Shown here: in pieces, positions 1 through 7,020 of the stretch
Position numbering within the stretch: the first letter of the stretch is position 1
Layout: each line of letters starts with the position of its first letter
Origin: UBA8517 sp964606975
GTDB lineage: Bacteria; Patescibacteriota; Microgenomatia; UBA8517
Length of the DNA stretch: 27,403 bases
Direction of reading: 5' to 3'
NCBI GenBank assembly: GCA_964606975.1
Contig: CAZSGY010000007.1
Coordinates: 1 to 27,403 of the forward strand
Position numbers and translations under genes: made by a program
Notes under the pieces: generated by a model
The model's input: only the letters and a program-made list of their open reading frames with translations
Database searches by the model: none
Told to the model about the DNA's origin: nothing

Positions 1-515
1 TCACCTTTTCGGTCGTGAACCACCGGCGAAAGAATCAGATACCAAGCCTTTTTATCTGTTTTGATTTTAGCCTCAATCAGACTCATCGCCTGGTCAACAA
101 TCTGGTCCAATGTCTGGTGAGATATCTCCCTGCCGCAGACGGGACAGTGCGGATGACCGATTCTGGCGAAAAGAAGCCTCAAATAATCGTAAATTTCTGT
201 AATTGTACCGACAGTACTCCTGGGATTATGGGAAGTTGTTTTTTGATCGATTGAAATTGCAGGAGAAAGGCCTTCGATGGAATCTACATCCGGCTTTTCC
301 ATGATCCCCAAAAACTGTCTGGCATAAGACGAAAGCGACTCCACGTACCTTCTTTGTCCCTCGGCGTAGATAGTGTCAAAGGCTAAAGAGCTTTTTCCCG
401 AACCCGAGACTCCTGTTAAAACAACAAGTTTACCTTTAGGAATATCAAGGTCTACATTTTTTAAATTATTCTGTCTCGCTCCCCTTATTTTGATATATTG
501 ATCTACCTTATCCAT
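1..515 (-). CDS. uvrA: UvrA, excinuclease ABC subunit A (N-terminal 171 codons, runs off the window)
   Basis: UvrA is the DNA-damage-scanning ATPase of nucleotide excision repair and loads UvrB. Translating the minus strand from the ATG at 513-515 gives a typical UvrA start, MDKVDQYIKIRGARQNNLKN, followed by the first Walker A motif GVSGSGKSSLAFDTIYAEG, then the SSYARQFL segment, IEGLSPAISIDQKTTSHNPR (UvrB-binding/signature region) and the first zinc-module cysteine pair CPVCG. The frame is open to base 1, so the gene continues outside the window; full UvrA is about 940 residues. A good Shine-Dalgarno, AAGGTGG, lies at 527-533. The gene follows uvrB on the same strand after a 132-base gap, so the two are probably co-regulated. 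Identification is from motif order and is secure; nothing can be said about the ABC second half. Confidence 0.95.
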   Translation of the reverse strand, partial: MDKVDQYIKIRGARQNNLKNVDLDIPKGKLVVLTGVSGSGKSSLAFDTIYAEGQRRYVESLSSYARQFLGIMEKPDVDSIEGLSPAISIDQKTTSHNPRSTVGTITEIYDYLRLLFARIGHPHCPVCGREISHQTLDQIVDQAMSLIEAKIKTDKKAWYLILSPVVHDRKG

Positions 516-612
516 TTTTTTTAAATCCACCTTTAAAGGACTGACCCTGCAAGGTGTATATAGTGTTTAACTCACGCCAAACCTCCGCCGCAATTACTTC
601 GGTGGATGAGAA

Positions 613-621
613 ATTATAACA
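613..621 (-). promoter_or_regulatory. Extended -10 promoter candidate for uvrA
   Basis: The minus strand reads TGTTATAAT, a perfect TATAAT with the TGn extension, inside the 516-647 gap. No good -35 is seen 16-18 bases upstream, which is tolerable for an extended -10. Transcription would start near 606 and give a leader of about 90 bases before uvrA, containing the Shine-Dalgarno at 527-533. On the plus strand the gap also holds a short stem (TCCGCCG and CGGTGGA around 584-604). No T-run follows it, so I do not call a terminator. Confidence 0.4.
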
Positions 622-647
622 TGTCAAAGGAAGCCATCAGTTAGTGC

Positions 648-2672
648 TTAAATTTTGATTTCTTTGATTTTGTCTCTTATCTCGGCAGCCAGTTCAAAAT
701 TTAGATCCTGTGCCGCCAGGCGCATCTCGGTAGTCAGATTTTTAATTAGCCGCTTCACCTCCATCGGAGTCATTGAATCAATTTCCATATGAGGTAAAGA
801 ATCGTAAACCGGTTCTTTTGATCCGAATACCCAGGGAGCCTTTTCTCTTTCAGTGCGGTCAATGAGTTTGTCCCGGATGGGCTTAACTATGCTTTGGGGT
901 GTGATCCCATGAGTTTTGTTATAGGCAAGCTGATATTTTCTCCTTCTTTTGACCTCAGAAAGCGCCCTCGCAATCGAACCGGTGATTCTATCGGCATACA
1001 TAATTACACGTCCCTCAGCGTGTCTGGCGGCCCTACCCATCGTCTGAATAAGGGTTACGTCGGATCGAAGAAAACCTTCTTTATCGGCATCCAGTATAGC
1101 CACCAAACCCACTTCAGGGAGATCCAGACCCTCCCTTAAAAGGTTAATTCCGACTAAAACATCATATTTTCCGGCTCTCAGGTCATCTAATATATCCGTT
1201 CGGTCAAGCGTGGCCACATCGGAGTGTAAATACTGGACTTTCAGCCCCTGCTCTGCCAGGTACGCGGACAGGTCCTCCGCTGTACGCTTGGTCATTGTTG
1301 TTACTAAAGTTCTCTGTTTCTTTAGCGTAGTTTTTTTAATTTCTTCAATAACATCCGAAACCTGATTCTTGATTGGCTTAATCTCCACTTCAGGATCGGG
1401 AATTCCCGTTGGCCTAACCAATAGTTCCACCTTTTTACCCTGGCTCATACTTAATTCCCAATCATTCGGCGTTGCCGAACTGGCAATAAAATTTGGGACT
1501 CTTCTCATAAACTCCTCAAACCTCAGGGGTCTATTGTCTTTCGCCGAGGGAAGTCTGAATCCGTAATCAATAAGTGTTTGTTTTCTGGCTAAATCTCCGT
1601 TATACATTCCTCTGATTTGCGGAAAAGTCATATGTGATTCATCAACCATAAGCATCCATTTGTCTCCATAGGGCTCATTAAAATAATCCAGAAGTGAAAA
1701 AGGCGCCTCCCCCGGACTTCTTCCGTCAAAATAACGGGAATAATTTTCAATACCTTTTACATAACCGACTTCTTTAATCATTTCAATGTCATAAGTGACT
1801 TTTTGGGTAATCCGATGTGCCTCAAGAACTTTGCCTTCTTTTTTGAGTTCGCGGACGCGGGTATCGAGGTCGCTTAAAATTTGATCAAACGCGCTCTTAA
1901 AAGTACCGGGGTCTGCCATAAAATGTTTAGCGGGGTAAAGAACAAAATTGCTGGGATCATAGGCATCCTTTTTCTCAGAAATATTTCCGGTCAGAGGATT
2001 AATCAATTCAATTTTTTCAATTTTGTCTTCTCCGAATTCTATATGCAGGGCGTCGTCCAAATAAGCAGGAAAAACATCAACCGAGTTTCCTCGGACCCTA
2101 AAAGTTCCTCTGTCAAACCCAAACTCACTTCTTTCATACTGCAAGTCGACAACTCTATCAATTATCTGCTCTCTTTTAATTTTCATTCCCTCTGTGACTT
2201 CAAGGACAAATTTGCCGTATTCACGAGGTGAACCGATATTGTAAATGCAGGAAACAGAGGCAACAACAATTGAATCCTTTCTGGTTAATAGATTTGCGGT
2301 TGCGGCAAGTCTTAGCTTATCAATAGTCTCATTAATATCAGCATCTTTTTCAATATAAGTATCGGTGGAAGGAATATAAGCCTCGGGCTGGTAATAATCG
2401 TAATAAGAAACAAAATAAGAAACAGCATTTTCCGGAAAAAAATCGCGAAGCTCCTGATAAAGTTGTGCAGCCAAAGTTTTATTGTGGGAAATAATCAGGG
2501 TGGGCCGCTGTACTTTTTCTATAACATTGGCCATAGTAAATGTCTTGCCCGATCCTGTGACACCCAATAAAGTTTGATATTTATTTCCCTTAAAAATTCC
2601 CTCGGAAATAGTTTCGACTGCTCTTTCCTGGTCGGGAATCATTTTGAAGTTTGTTTTTAACTTGAAATTCAT
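648..2672 (-). CDS. uvrB: UvrB, excinuclease ABC subunit B
   Basis: UvrB is the damage-verifying helicase-like subunit that receives DNA from UvrA and recruits UvrC. The 674 residues match the family length. Visible are Walker A GVTGSGKT (37-44), the damage-sensing beta-hairpin region YFVSYYDYYQPEAYIPSTDT, the DESH Walker B (MLMVDESHMTFPQIRGMY), the helicase motifs LREGLDLPEVGLVAILDADKEGF and TMGRAARH, and the C-terminal UVR domain that contacts UvrC (about 635-674). The ATG at 2672 is preceded by no close Shine-Dalgarno; instead TAGAAT ends 6 bases upstream, suggesting a leaderless message. The gene diverges from lexA across 90 bases. uvrB is a classical SOS gene in many bacteria, and the shared repeats in the interval fit that; regulation itself is inferred. 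Confidence 0.97.
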   Translation of the reverse strand: MNFKLKTNFKMIPDQERAVETISEGIFKGNKYQTLLGVTGSGKTFTMANVIEKVQRPTLIISHNKTLAAQLYQELRDFFPENAVSYFVSYYDYYQPEAYIPSTDTYIEKDADINETIDKLRLAATANLLTRKDSIVVASVSCIYNIGSPREYGKFVLEVTEGMKIKREQIIDRVVDLQYERSEFGFDRGTFRVRGNSVDVFPAYLDDALHIEFGEDKIEKIELINPLTGNISEKKDAYDPSNFVLYPAKHFMADPGTFKSAFDQILSDLDTRVRELKKEGKVLEAHRITQKVTYDIEMIKEVGYVKGIENYSRYFDGRSPGEAPFSLLDYFNEPYGDKWMLMVDESHMTFPQIRGMYNGDLARKQTLIDYGFRLPSAKDNRPLRFEEFMRRVPNFIASSATPNDWELSMSQGKKVELLVRPTGIPDPEVEIKPIKNQVSDVIEEIKKTTLKKQRTLVTTMTKRTAEDLSAYLAEQGLKVQYLHSDVATLDRTDILDDLRAGKYDVLVGINLLREGLDLPEVGLVAILDADKEGFLRSDVTLIQTMGRAARHAEGRVIMYADRITGSIARALSEVKRRRKYQLAYNKTHGITPQSIVKPIRDKLIDRTEREKAPWVFGSKEPVYDSLPHMEIDSMTPMEVKRLIKNLTTEMRLAAQDLNFELAAEIRDKIKEIKI

Positions 2673-2678
2673 ATGAAT

Positions 2679-2684
2679 ATTCTA
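2679..2684 (-). promoter_or_regulatory. Candidate uvrB -10 box (TAGAAT), leaderless
   Basis: The minus strand carries TAGAAT with only 6 bases (ATTCAT) between it and the uvrB ATG. A start 7 bases downstream of the -10 would fall on the A of the ATG. The -35 region (about 2701-2707) is poor and overlaps the first 16-base repeat at 2691-2706, so a repressor bound there would block polymerase. Confidence 0.4.
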
Positions 2685-2690
2685 GCACAC

Positions 2691-2706
2691 CTTCGGATAA
2701 TGTTTG
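2691..2706 (+). repeat. 16-base repeat copy 1, candidate LexA operator at the uvrB promoter
   Basis: The sequence CTTCGGATAATGTTTG matches the copy at 2735-2750 in 15 of 16 positions, same orientation, with 44 bases between starts (about four helical turns). It overlaps the spacer and -35 region of the uvrB promoter. It is not a clear palindrome and matches neither the E. coli nor the Bacillus SOS box, so the operator role is an inference from position. Confidence 0.5.
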
Positions 2707-2727
2707 GTTTTATATAGAAAGATCCAG

Positions 2728-2756
2728 TTGACGTCTTCGGGTAATGTTTGTAAATT
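2728..2756 (+). promoter_or_regulatory. lexA promoter, TTGACG - 17 - TAAATT
   Basis: The -35 TTGACG (2728-2733) and -10 TAAATT (2751-2756) are separated by exactly 17 bases. Bases 2735-2750 of that spacer are the second copy of the 16-base repeat. The lexA ATG begins 6 bases after the -10, and there is no Shine-Dalgarno, so the transcript would start at or beside the A of the start codon. The same TAAATT -10 recurs before the LysM gene at 26790-26795. Confidence 0.65.
2735..2750 (+). repeat. 16-base repeat copy 2, candidate LexA operator inside the lexA promoter
   Basis: The sequence CTTCGGGTAATGTTTG fills the spacer between the -35 and -10 of lexA, the place expected for an autorepressor site. 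It differs from the copy at 2691-2706 by one base (G for A at position 7). Confidence 0.5.
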
Positions 2757-2762
2757 GTTGCT

Positions 2763-3386
2763 ATGACACTGATAGTTTACAAAAAGCAAAGACAGATCCT
2801 GGGATTTATTAAACAATATATCGAATTAAATGGTTCGGCACCCACATTAAAGCAAATTGCTGAAGCAATAGGTGTTTCCTCACTGGCCACCGTTCACGAG
2901 CACTTGCAGTCGCTTGAAGTAAAGGGGCTTATTAAAAGGAAACAAGGAAAAGTCCGTTCTATTGAGCTTTTGGAAGGCGATACAAATTTAGTCAAAGCTG
3001 AAAATTTTAACGCGCCTATTTTGGGCTTTATTGCAGCCGGCTCCCCGATTGAACCCTACACGGATCCAAATGCATCCATGAATATCCCGGTCTCCTTTGC
3101 TTCCGGAAACAAAAGAACATATGTTTTACAGGTTAGGGGCGAAAGCATGATCGAAGACGGAATAATGGACGGAGATAACGTAATCGTTGAACAAACCGAG
3201 CATGCCGCAGACGGAGACGTTGTCGTTGCTCTTTTGGACAATGGCATGGCGACTTTAAAAAGATACTATAGAGAAGCTACCAGGATAAGACTTCAACCGG
3301 CAAATTCCAGCATGCAGCCGATTTTTGTTAAAAACGTAAGAATTCAAGGCCGGGTTGTAGGCTTGGTGCGGAAGTATAAAAACTAA
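2763..3386 (+). CDS. lexA: LexA repressor, SOS response regulator
   Basis: LexA represses DNA-damage genes until RecA filaments trigger its self-cleavage. The 207 residues match the family length. The N-terminal winged helix-turn-helix spans about 1-70 (TLKQIAEAIGVSSLATVHEHLQSL is the recognition region). The cleavage site is Ala92-Gly93 in FIAAGSPIEPY. The catalytic dyad is Ser128 in RGESMIEDGIMDGD and Lys166 in GMATLKRYYR. All elements for autoproteolysis are present, so it should be functional. It is divergent from uvrB and ends 2 bases from the 3' end of dedA, which converges on it with no room for a separate terminator. The promoter spacer holds one of two 16-base repeats, consistent with autoregulation. 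The start is the ATG at 2763; no Shine-Dalgarno precedes it. Confidence 0.97.
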   Translation: MTLIVYKKQRQILGFIKQYIELNGSAPTLKQIAEAIGVSSLATVHEHLQSLEVKGLIKRKQGKVRSIELLEGDTNLVKAENFNAPILGFIAAGSPIEPYTDPNASMNIPVSFASGNKRTYVLQVRGESMIEDGIMDGDNVIVEQTEHAADGDVVVALLDNGMATLKRYYREATRIRLQPANSSMQPIFVKNVRIQGRVVGLVRKYKN

Positions 3387-3388
3387 AT

Positions 3389-4039
3389 TTACTTTCTTCT
3401 TTTTAGTTTCGCCAGCTGCTTTTTTGCTACAGGAATAAGCATTGGAATAATAGAAATAAATATTATTGCCAAAATTATTAGCGAGAAATTTTCTTTAACA
3501 AAGGGAATATTGCCAAAAAAGTAACCCAAAAGCGTACCAATTAGTACCCAAGCAATGCCTCCTATGGCGTTATATGAAATGAAAGTACTGTAGTGCATCT
3601 TACCAATTCCGGCGACAAAAGGAGCAAAAGTACGCACGATTGGAATAAATCTGGCCAATATAATAGTATTCCCCCCGTATTTATCAAAAAACTTTTGAGT
3701 TTCGTCGATATGTTCCTTTTTAATTGGCAGCCTGGGATTTGCAATCAATTTTTCTCCAAAAAAATGTCCGATCCAATAATTAGCAGTGTCGCCAAGAATG
3801 GCTGCCGAAATATAAATGAGAATAACTATGAACAAATTTAACGACCCTATTGCGGCGAAAGCTCCGGACGCAAAAAGCAGCGAATCTCCCGGCAAAAAAG
3901 GAAAGAAAACAAGTCCGGTCTCAATAAAAACTATGCCGAAAAGAATTGCATAGGTTAGCGTGCCGTACTGGATAAGTAGCTGCCCCAAATGAACATCTAT
4001 ATGTAAAATAAAATCAAATAGCGAATAGATAATATTCAT
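3389..4039 (-). CDS. dedA: DedA family membrane protein
   Basis: DedA/VTT-domain proteins are inner-membrane proteins needed for membrane homeostasis; several members are linked to undecaprenyl-phosphate or phospholipid translocation. The hallmark FFPFLPGDSLLFASG (45-59) and the arginine-bearing ARFIPIVRTFAPFVAGIGKM (129-148) are both present, with hydrophobic segments around 22-42, 50-85, 155-175 and 185-204 and a basic C-terminus (KKQLAKLKRRK). I start it at the ATG at 4039 (216 residues) rather than at an in-frame TTG at 4093, because the extra 18 residues would overlap gpmI and do not look like DedA. There is no Shine-Dalgarno; a TGTAAATA element lies just upstream. It follows gpmI by 34 bases and converges on lexA. 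Which lipid it handles cannot be told from sequence. Confidence 0.92.
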   Translation of the reverse strand: MNIIYSLFDFILHIDVHLGQLLIQYGTLTYAILFGIVFIETGLVFFPFLPGDSLLFASGAFAAIGSLNLFIVILIYISAAILGDTANYWIGHFFGEKLIANPRLPIKKEHIDETQKFFDKYGGNTIILARFIPIVRTFAPFVAGIGKMHYSTFISYNAIGGIAWVLIGTLLGYFFGNIPFVKENFSLIILAIIFISIIPMLIPVAKKQLAKLKRRK

Positions 4040-4046
4040 ATCACAA

Positions 4047-4069
4047 TATTTACAAACAATAGCTATTGT
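4047..4069 (-). promoter_or_regulatory. Candidate dedA promoter with 14-base palindrome
   Basis: The minus strand reads TTTGTAAATA followed by 7 bases and the dedA ATG, closely resembling the lexA start (TTTGTAAATT plus 6 bases plus ATG). A perfect 14-base inverted repeat, ACAATAGCTATTGT, occupies 4056-4069, directly after the gpmI stop and upstream of the -10. No T-run follows it. It could be an operator or a chance AT-rich palindrome; no good -35 is seen. Confidence 0.3.
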
Positions 4070-4073
4070 ACGG

Positions 4074-5741
4074 TTAAATCTCCAAACCCTCAAGAAGTGA
4101 TCTTCCTGTCATATTGGTCGGAACATTCATACCTAAAAGTTTTATTACTGTTGGGGCAATGTCCGCCAAAATTCCTGAGGTTAAGGTAATTGGTTTGCCG
4201 ATAAGTTTTTGAGAAATTATTACAAAAGGAACAGGATTGTCACTGTGTTCAGTCTCGATCGCTCCGGTTGTGTGGTCTATCATTTCCTCAACATTGCCGT
4301 GGTCTGCTGTAATGAGCATGTAGCCCCCGTAAGCCATTACCCAGTCTGCAAGTTTTCCCAAACATTCATCCACTACTTCACAGGCTTTTACGGCTGCGCC
4401 GATATTTCCGGTATGGCCAACCATATCCGGGCTGGCAAAATTTATTAATATAAACTTGTATGCCGCCTGTGCCTTTAATCTTGCCAGGACACCTTCGGTA
4501 ATTTCCCTGGTGCTCATTTCAGGCTTAAGGTCATAGGTTGCAACTTTCGGTGAGGGAATAATCAGTCTGTCTTCACCTTCAAAAGCCATTTCTTGTTGAC
4601 CGTTAAAATAAAAAGTTACAAACTGCTCCTTTTCACTTTCCGAAACTCTTAATTGTTTGTAACCGGCGCTGGCTATAACTGCTCCGAGGGGAAGCTTTAC
4701 ACTTTCCGGCGGATAGGCAACTTTAGCACCGGATTCTTCTATAGCCTTTTCGTATTGAGTCATTGTTGCAAAATATAGATTTCTAATTTTCGGACCTCTG
4801 ACAAAAGGTTCGCCGGTTATGGTCGGGGCCGGCACAAGATGGGATTTTTGATATTTAACTAAGTATGGATCAAAACCGACAGGCAGGTTGGCCTTTGAAA
4901 AATCTTCAAAAGTGAATGCTCTAGAGAGTTGCCGCGGACGGTCAATTCTAAAATTGAAAAAAATCACCGCATCATTATCCTTAATTAGTCCGATCGGTTG
5001 GCCTTGGGCATCTGTCATAGTGGCAGGTTCTATAAACTCGTCAGTTTTTCCCTCAGCATAAGAAGCATCTATAGCCTCTTCCGGCGTTTTAAATAAATGC
5101 CCCTGTCCTTTGGTCAGTCCGAAATATGCCTTAGCAGTCCTGTCCCAACGCATGTCTCTGTCCATTGCCCAATACCTGCCCATTACTGACGCTATTTGCC
5201 CGACTCCTTGATGTTTTTCTATTACTTCACGGATTTTACTGATATAAGTTTTTGCAGCGGTAGGAGGGGAATCCCGCCCGTCTGTGAATAGATGCAGGAA
5301 TACTCGGTTAAATTGCTTTTTTTGGATAAGCTCAATTAAGGCAAATAAATGTTCCAGATTGCTGTGTACACCACCCGCTCCAACAAGCCCCATAAGGTGT
5401 AAATTGCTATTATTTTTCTTGGCATGTTCAATGGCATCCGAAAGAACTGGGTTTTCAAAAAAACTTCCGTCGGCTATGCTCATATTTATCCGTTGGAGAT
5501 CTTGGTAAACTACCCTGCCGGCTCCTAAATTCAGGTGGCCTGTTTCAGTATTACCCGCCTCGCCTCTCGGAAGACCCACAGCTTCTCCGGATGCCTCAAG
5601 TTGTGTATGGGGAAAGGAAGACATAAATTTCCTCATGTTGGGTAAGTTTGCCTGAGACAAAGGGTTTCCCGGACCGGCCGCAGACAATCCCCAGCCGTCA
5701 AGCACCACTAACAGTACAAATTTTGAAGAATCTTCATTCAT
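4074..5741 (-). CDS. gpmI: 2,3-bisphosphoglycerate-independent phosphoglycerate mutase
   Basis: This Mn-dependent alkaline-phosphatase-superfamily enzyme interconverts 3- and 2-phosphoglycerate. Visible in order: metal-binding LDGWG (Asp15), the nucleophile loop GNTETGHLNLGAG (63-75), HLFTDGRDSPP (150-160), MGRYWAMDRDMRWDR (187-201), FNFRIDRPRQLSRAF (262-276), and the second metal cluster FASPDMVGHTG (435-445), TADHGNVEEM (478-487) and ETEHSDNPVPF. The oddity is at residue 65: the family has Ser in GNSEVGH, the phosphoryl-accepting nucleophile, and here it is Thr (codon at 5547-5549). The usual NPD is also SPD. At 555 residues it is longer than the roughly 510 usual. The start ATG overlaps the eno stop (ATGA) and has AAGGA about 9 bases upstream. 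It is encoded with eno and ppsA, its pathway neighbours. Confidence 0.95.
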   Translation of the reverse strand: MNEDSSKFVLLVVLDGWGLSAAGPGNPLSQANLPNMRKFMSSFPHTQLEASGEAVGLPRGEAGNTETGHLNLGAGRVVYQDLQRINMSIADGSFFENPVLSDAIEHAKKNNSNLHLMGLVGAGGVHSNLEHLFALIELIQKKQFNRVFLHLFTDGRDSPPTAAKTYISKIREVIEKHQGVGQIASVMGRYWAMDRDMRWDRTAKAYFGLTKGQGHLFKTPEEAIDASYAEGKTDEFIEPATMTDAQGQPIGLIKDNDAVIFFNFRIDRPRQLSRAFTFEDFSKANLPVGFDPYLVKYQKSHLVPAPTITGEPFVRGPKIRNLYFATMTQYEKAIEESGAKVAYPPESVKLPLGAVIASAGYKQLRVSESEKEQFVTFYFNGQQEMAFEGEDRLIIPSPKVATYDLKPEMSTREITEGVLARLKAQAAYKFILINFASPDMVGHTGNIGAAVKACEVVDECLGKLADWVMAYGGYMLITADHGNVEEMIDHTTGAIETEHSDNPVPFVIISQKLIGKPITLTSGILADIAPTVIKLLGMNVPTNMTGRSLLEGLEI

Positions 5742-7009
5742 TTTATTATCCTTGCCAACTCAACGTCTATTGTGGAAAGCCGGTTGTATTTGGCAACTCT
5801 TTCACCTCTTGCCGGAGCACCGAATTTAACAAAATCAGCAGAGACCCCAACAGCAAAATCGGCAATAAAACTATCGTTTGTTTCTCCGGATCTGTGGGAA
5901 ACTATTACTTTCCATCCGGCGTCTTTGGCCATTTTGATTACCTGGAAGGTTTCACTGACCGTCCCTACCTGGTTGGGTTTGACCAAAATTGAGTTACAGG
6001 CTTTTTCCCTGATGGCTTTTTCAACACGTTTTGGGTTGGTGCACAAAAGATCGTCTCCCACCGTTAATGTAGTTTGAGCAACTTGAGGAGTAAATCTTTC
6101 CCAGGTTTCCCAGGCATCTTCGTAAAAAGGATCTTCTATAATTGCCAACTTGTATTGGTCGATTAAACCTTTATAAAACTCCTCAAGTTGGGAATCGGTC
6201 ATGGTGGTAGCCCTGTCCTTAATTGCATACCCTCCGTCCTTATAAAAACTATTAGAGGCAACATCCAATCCCAAAAGCACGTCGCGTCCCAGCGAATAAT
6301 TGCCTTGATGGATTGATTCAACAAAAACCTCGAGGGCATCTGCGTTTGTAAATAAATCCGGTGCATAGCCGCCCTCATCTCCCACCGAATGTATTGCACC
6401 GCGGTGCTTAAGATTCGCGCCTATGGCATGGTAAATTTCAGAACCTATCTGCAATCCTTCAGAATATGATTTTGAAGAAGTGGGGATTACCCAAAATTCC
6501 TGAAAATCCAGGTTTCCCGCTCCGTGCATTCCTCCGTTAATCATATTAAAAAGCGGGGTCGGCACTTTGACGGTCGTGGAAATATGATATTTGGAGGCCA
6601 GTGTGAATACCCAGGAATATAAAGGCTGATGCGAAACAGCAGCTCCGCATTTGGTCACGGCTTCTGAAATAGAAAGTGTGGCATTTGCGCCATATTTGCT
6701 TTTATTTTCTGTGCCGTCCAATTCTTTAATCCTTTTATCAATTCCTTCCTGGTCTGTCGGATCCATACCGACTATTGCCGGTCCCAAAACGGAATTTACG
6801 TTATTCACGGCTTGGAGCACCCCCATACCCATATACCTGGGATTTTGAGTATCTCTCAGTTCCAGAGCTTCGTGAGTACCGGTAGATGCACCTGCAGGCA
6901 CCGAGGACACAGCAATTTCTCCGCTATCCAAAAGGCACGCGGTTTCTACTGTCGGAACGGATCTTGAATCCAATATTTCTCTTGCCCAAACTTGTTTGAC
7001 CTTGCTCAT
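5738..7009 (-). CDS. eno: Enolase (phosphopyruvate hydratase)
   Basis: Enolase dehydrates 2-phosphoglycerate to PEP in the cytosol. The 423 residues are close to the usual 430. Catalytic and Mg-binding residues can be placed by motif: PAGASTG loop (39-44), His162 in INGGMH, Glu171 in DFQEF, Glu212 in VGDEGGYAPD, Asp249 in GLDVASN, Glu292 in IIEDPF, Asp319 in VGDDLLCTN, Lys344 in LVKPNQVGT, SHRSGET (371-377) and Lys395. The N-terminal signature is unusual: DSRSVPTVE where nearly all enolases have DSRGNPTVE, and the loop has PAGAST instead of PSGAST; the metal-contacting serine of the loop is kept. It sits 11 bases downstream of ppsA with no clear Shine-Dalgarno, and overlaps gpmI by 4 bases. 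Confidence 0.96.
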   Translation of the reverse strand: MSKVKQVWAREILDSRSVPTVETACLLDSGEIAVSSVPAGASTGTHEALELRDTQNPRYMGMGVLQAVNNVNSVLGPAIVGMDPTDQEGIDKRIKELDGTENKSKYGANATLSISEAVTKCGAAVSHQPLYSWVFTLASKYHISTTVKVPTPLFNMINGGMHGAGNLDFQEFWVIPTSSKSYSEGLQIGSEIYHAIGANLKHRGAIHSVGDEGGYAPDLFTNADALEVFVESIHQGNYSLGRDVLLGLDVASNSFYKDGGYAIKDRATTMTDSQLEEFYKGLIDQYKLAIIEDPFYEDAWETWERFTPQVAQTTLTVGDDLLCTNPKRVEKAIREKACNSILVKPNQVGTVSETFQVIKMAKDAGWKVIVSHRSGETNDSFIADFAVGVSADFVKFGAPARGERVAKYNRLSTIDVELARIIK

Positions 7010-7020
7010 ATACTTATAAC

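Noticed and set aside
581..604. Hairpin in the uvrB-uvrA gap as a uvrB terminator
   Set aside because: The stem pairs better on the plus strand and no T-run follows on either strand.
4040..4093. N-terminal extension of DedA from a TTG
   Set aside because: The 18 extra residues overlap gpmI, contain a cysteine-rich non-DedA sequence and end at a well-placed ATG.
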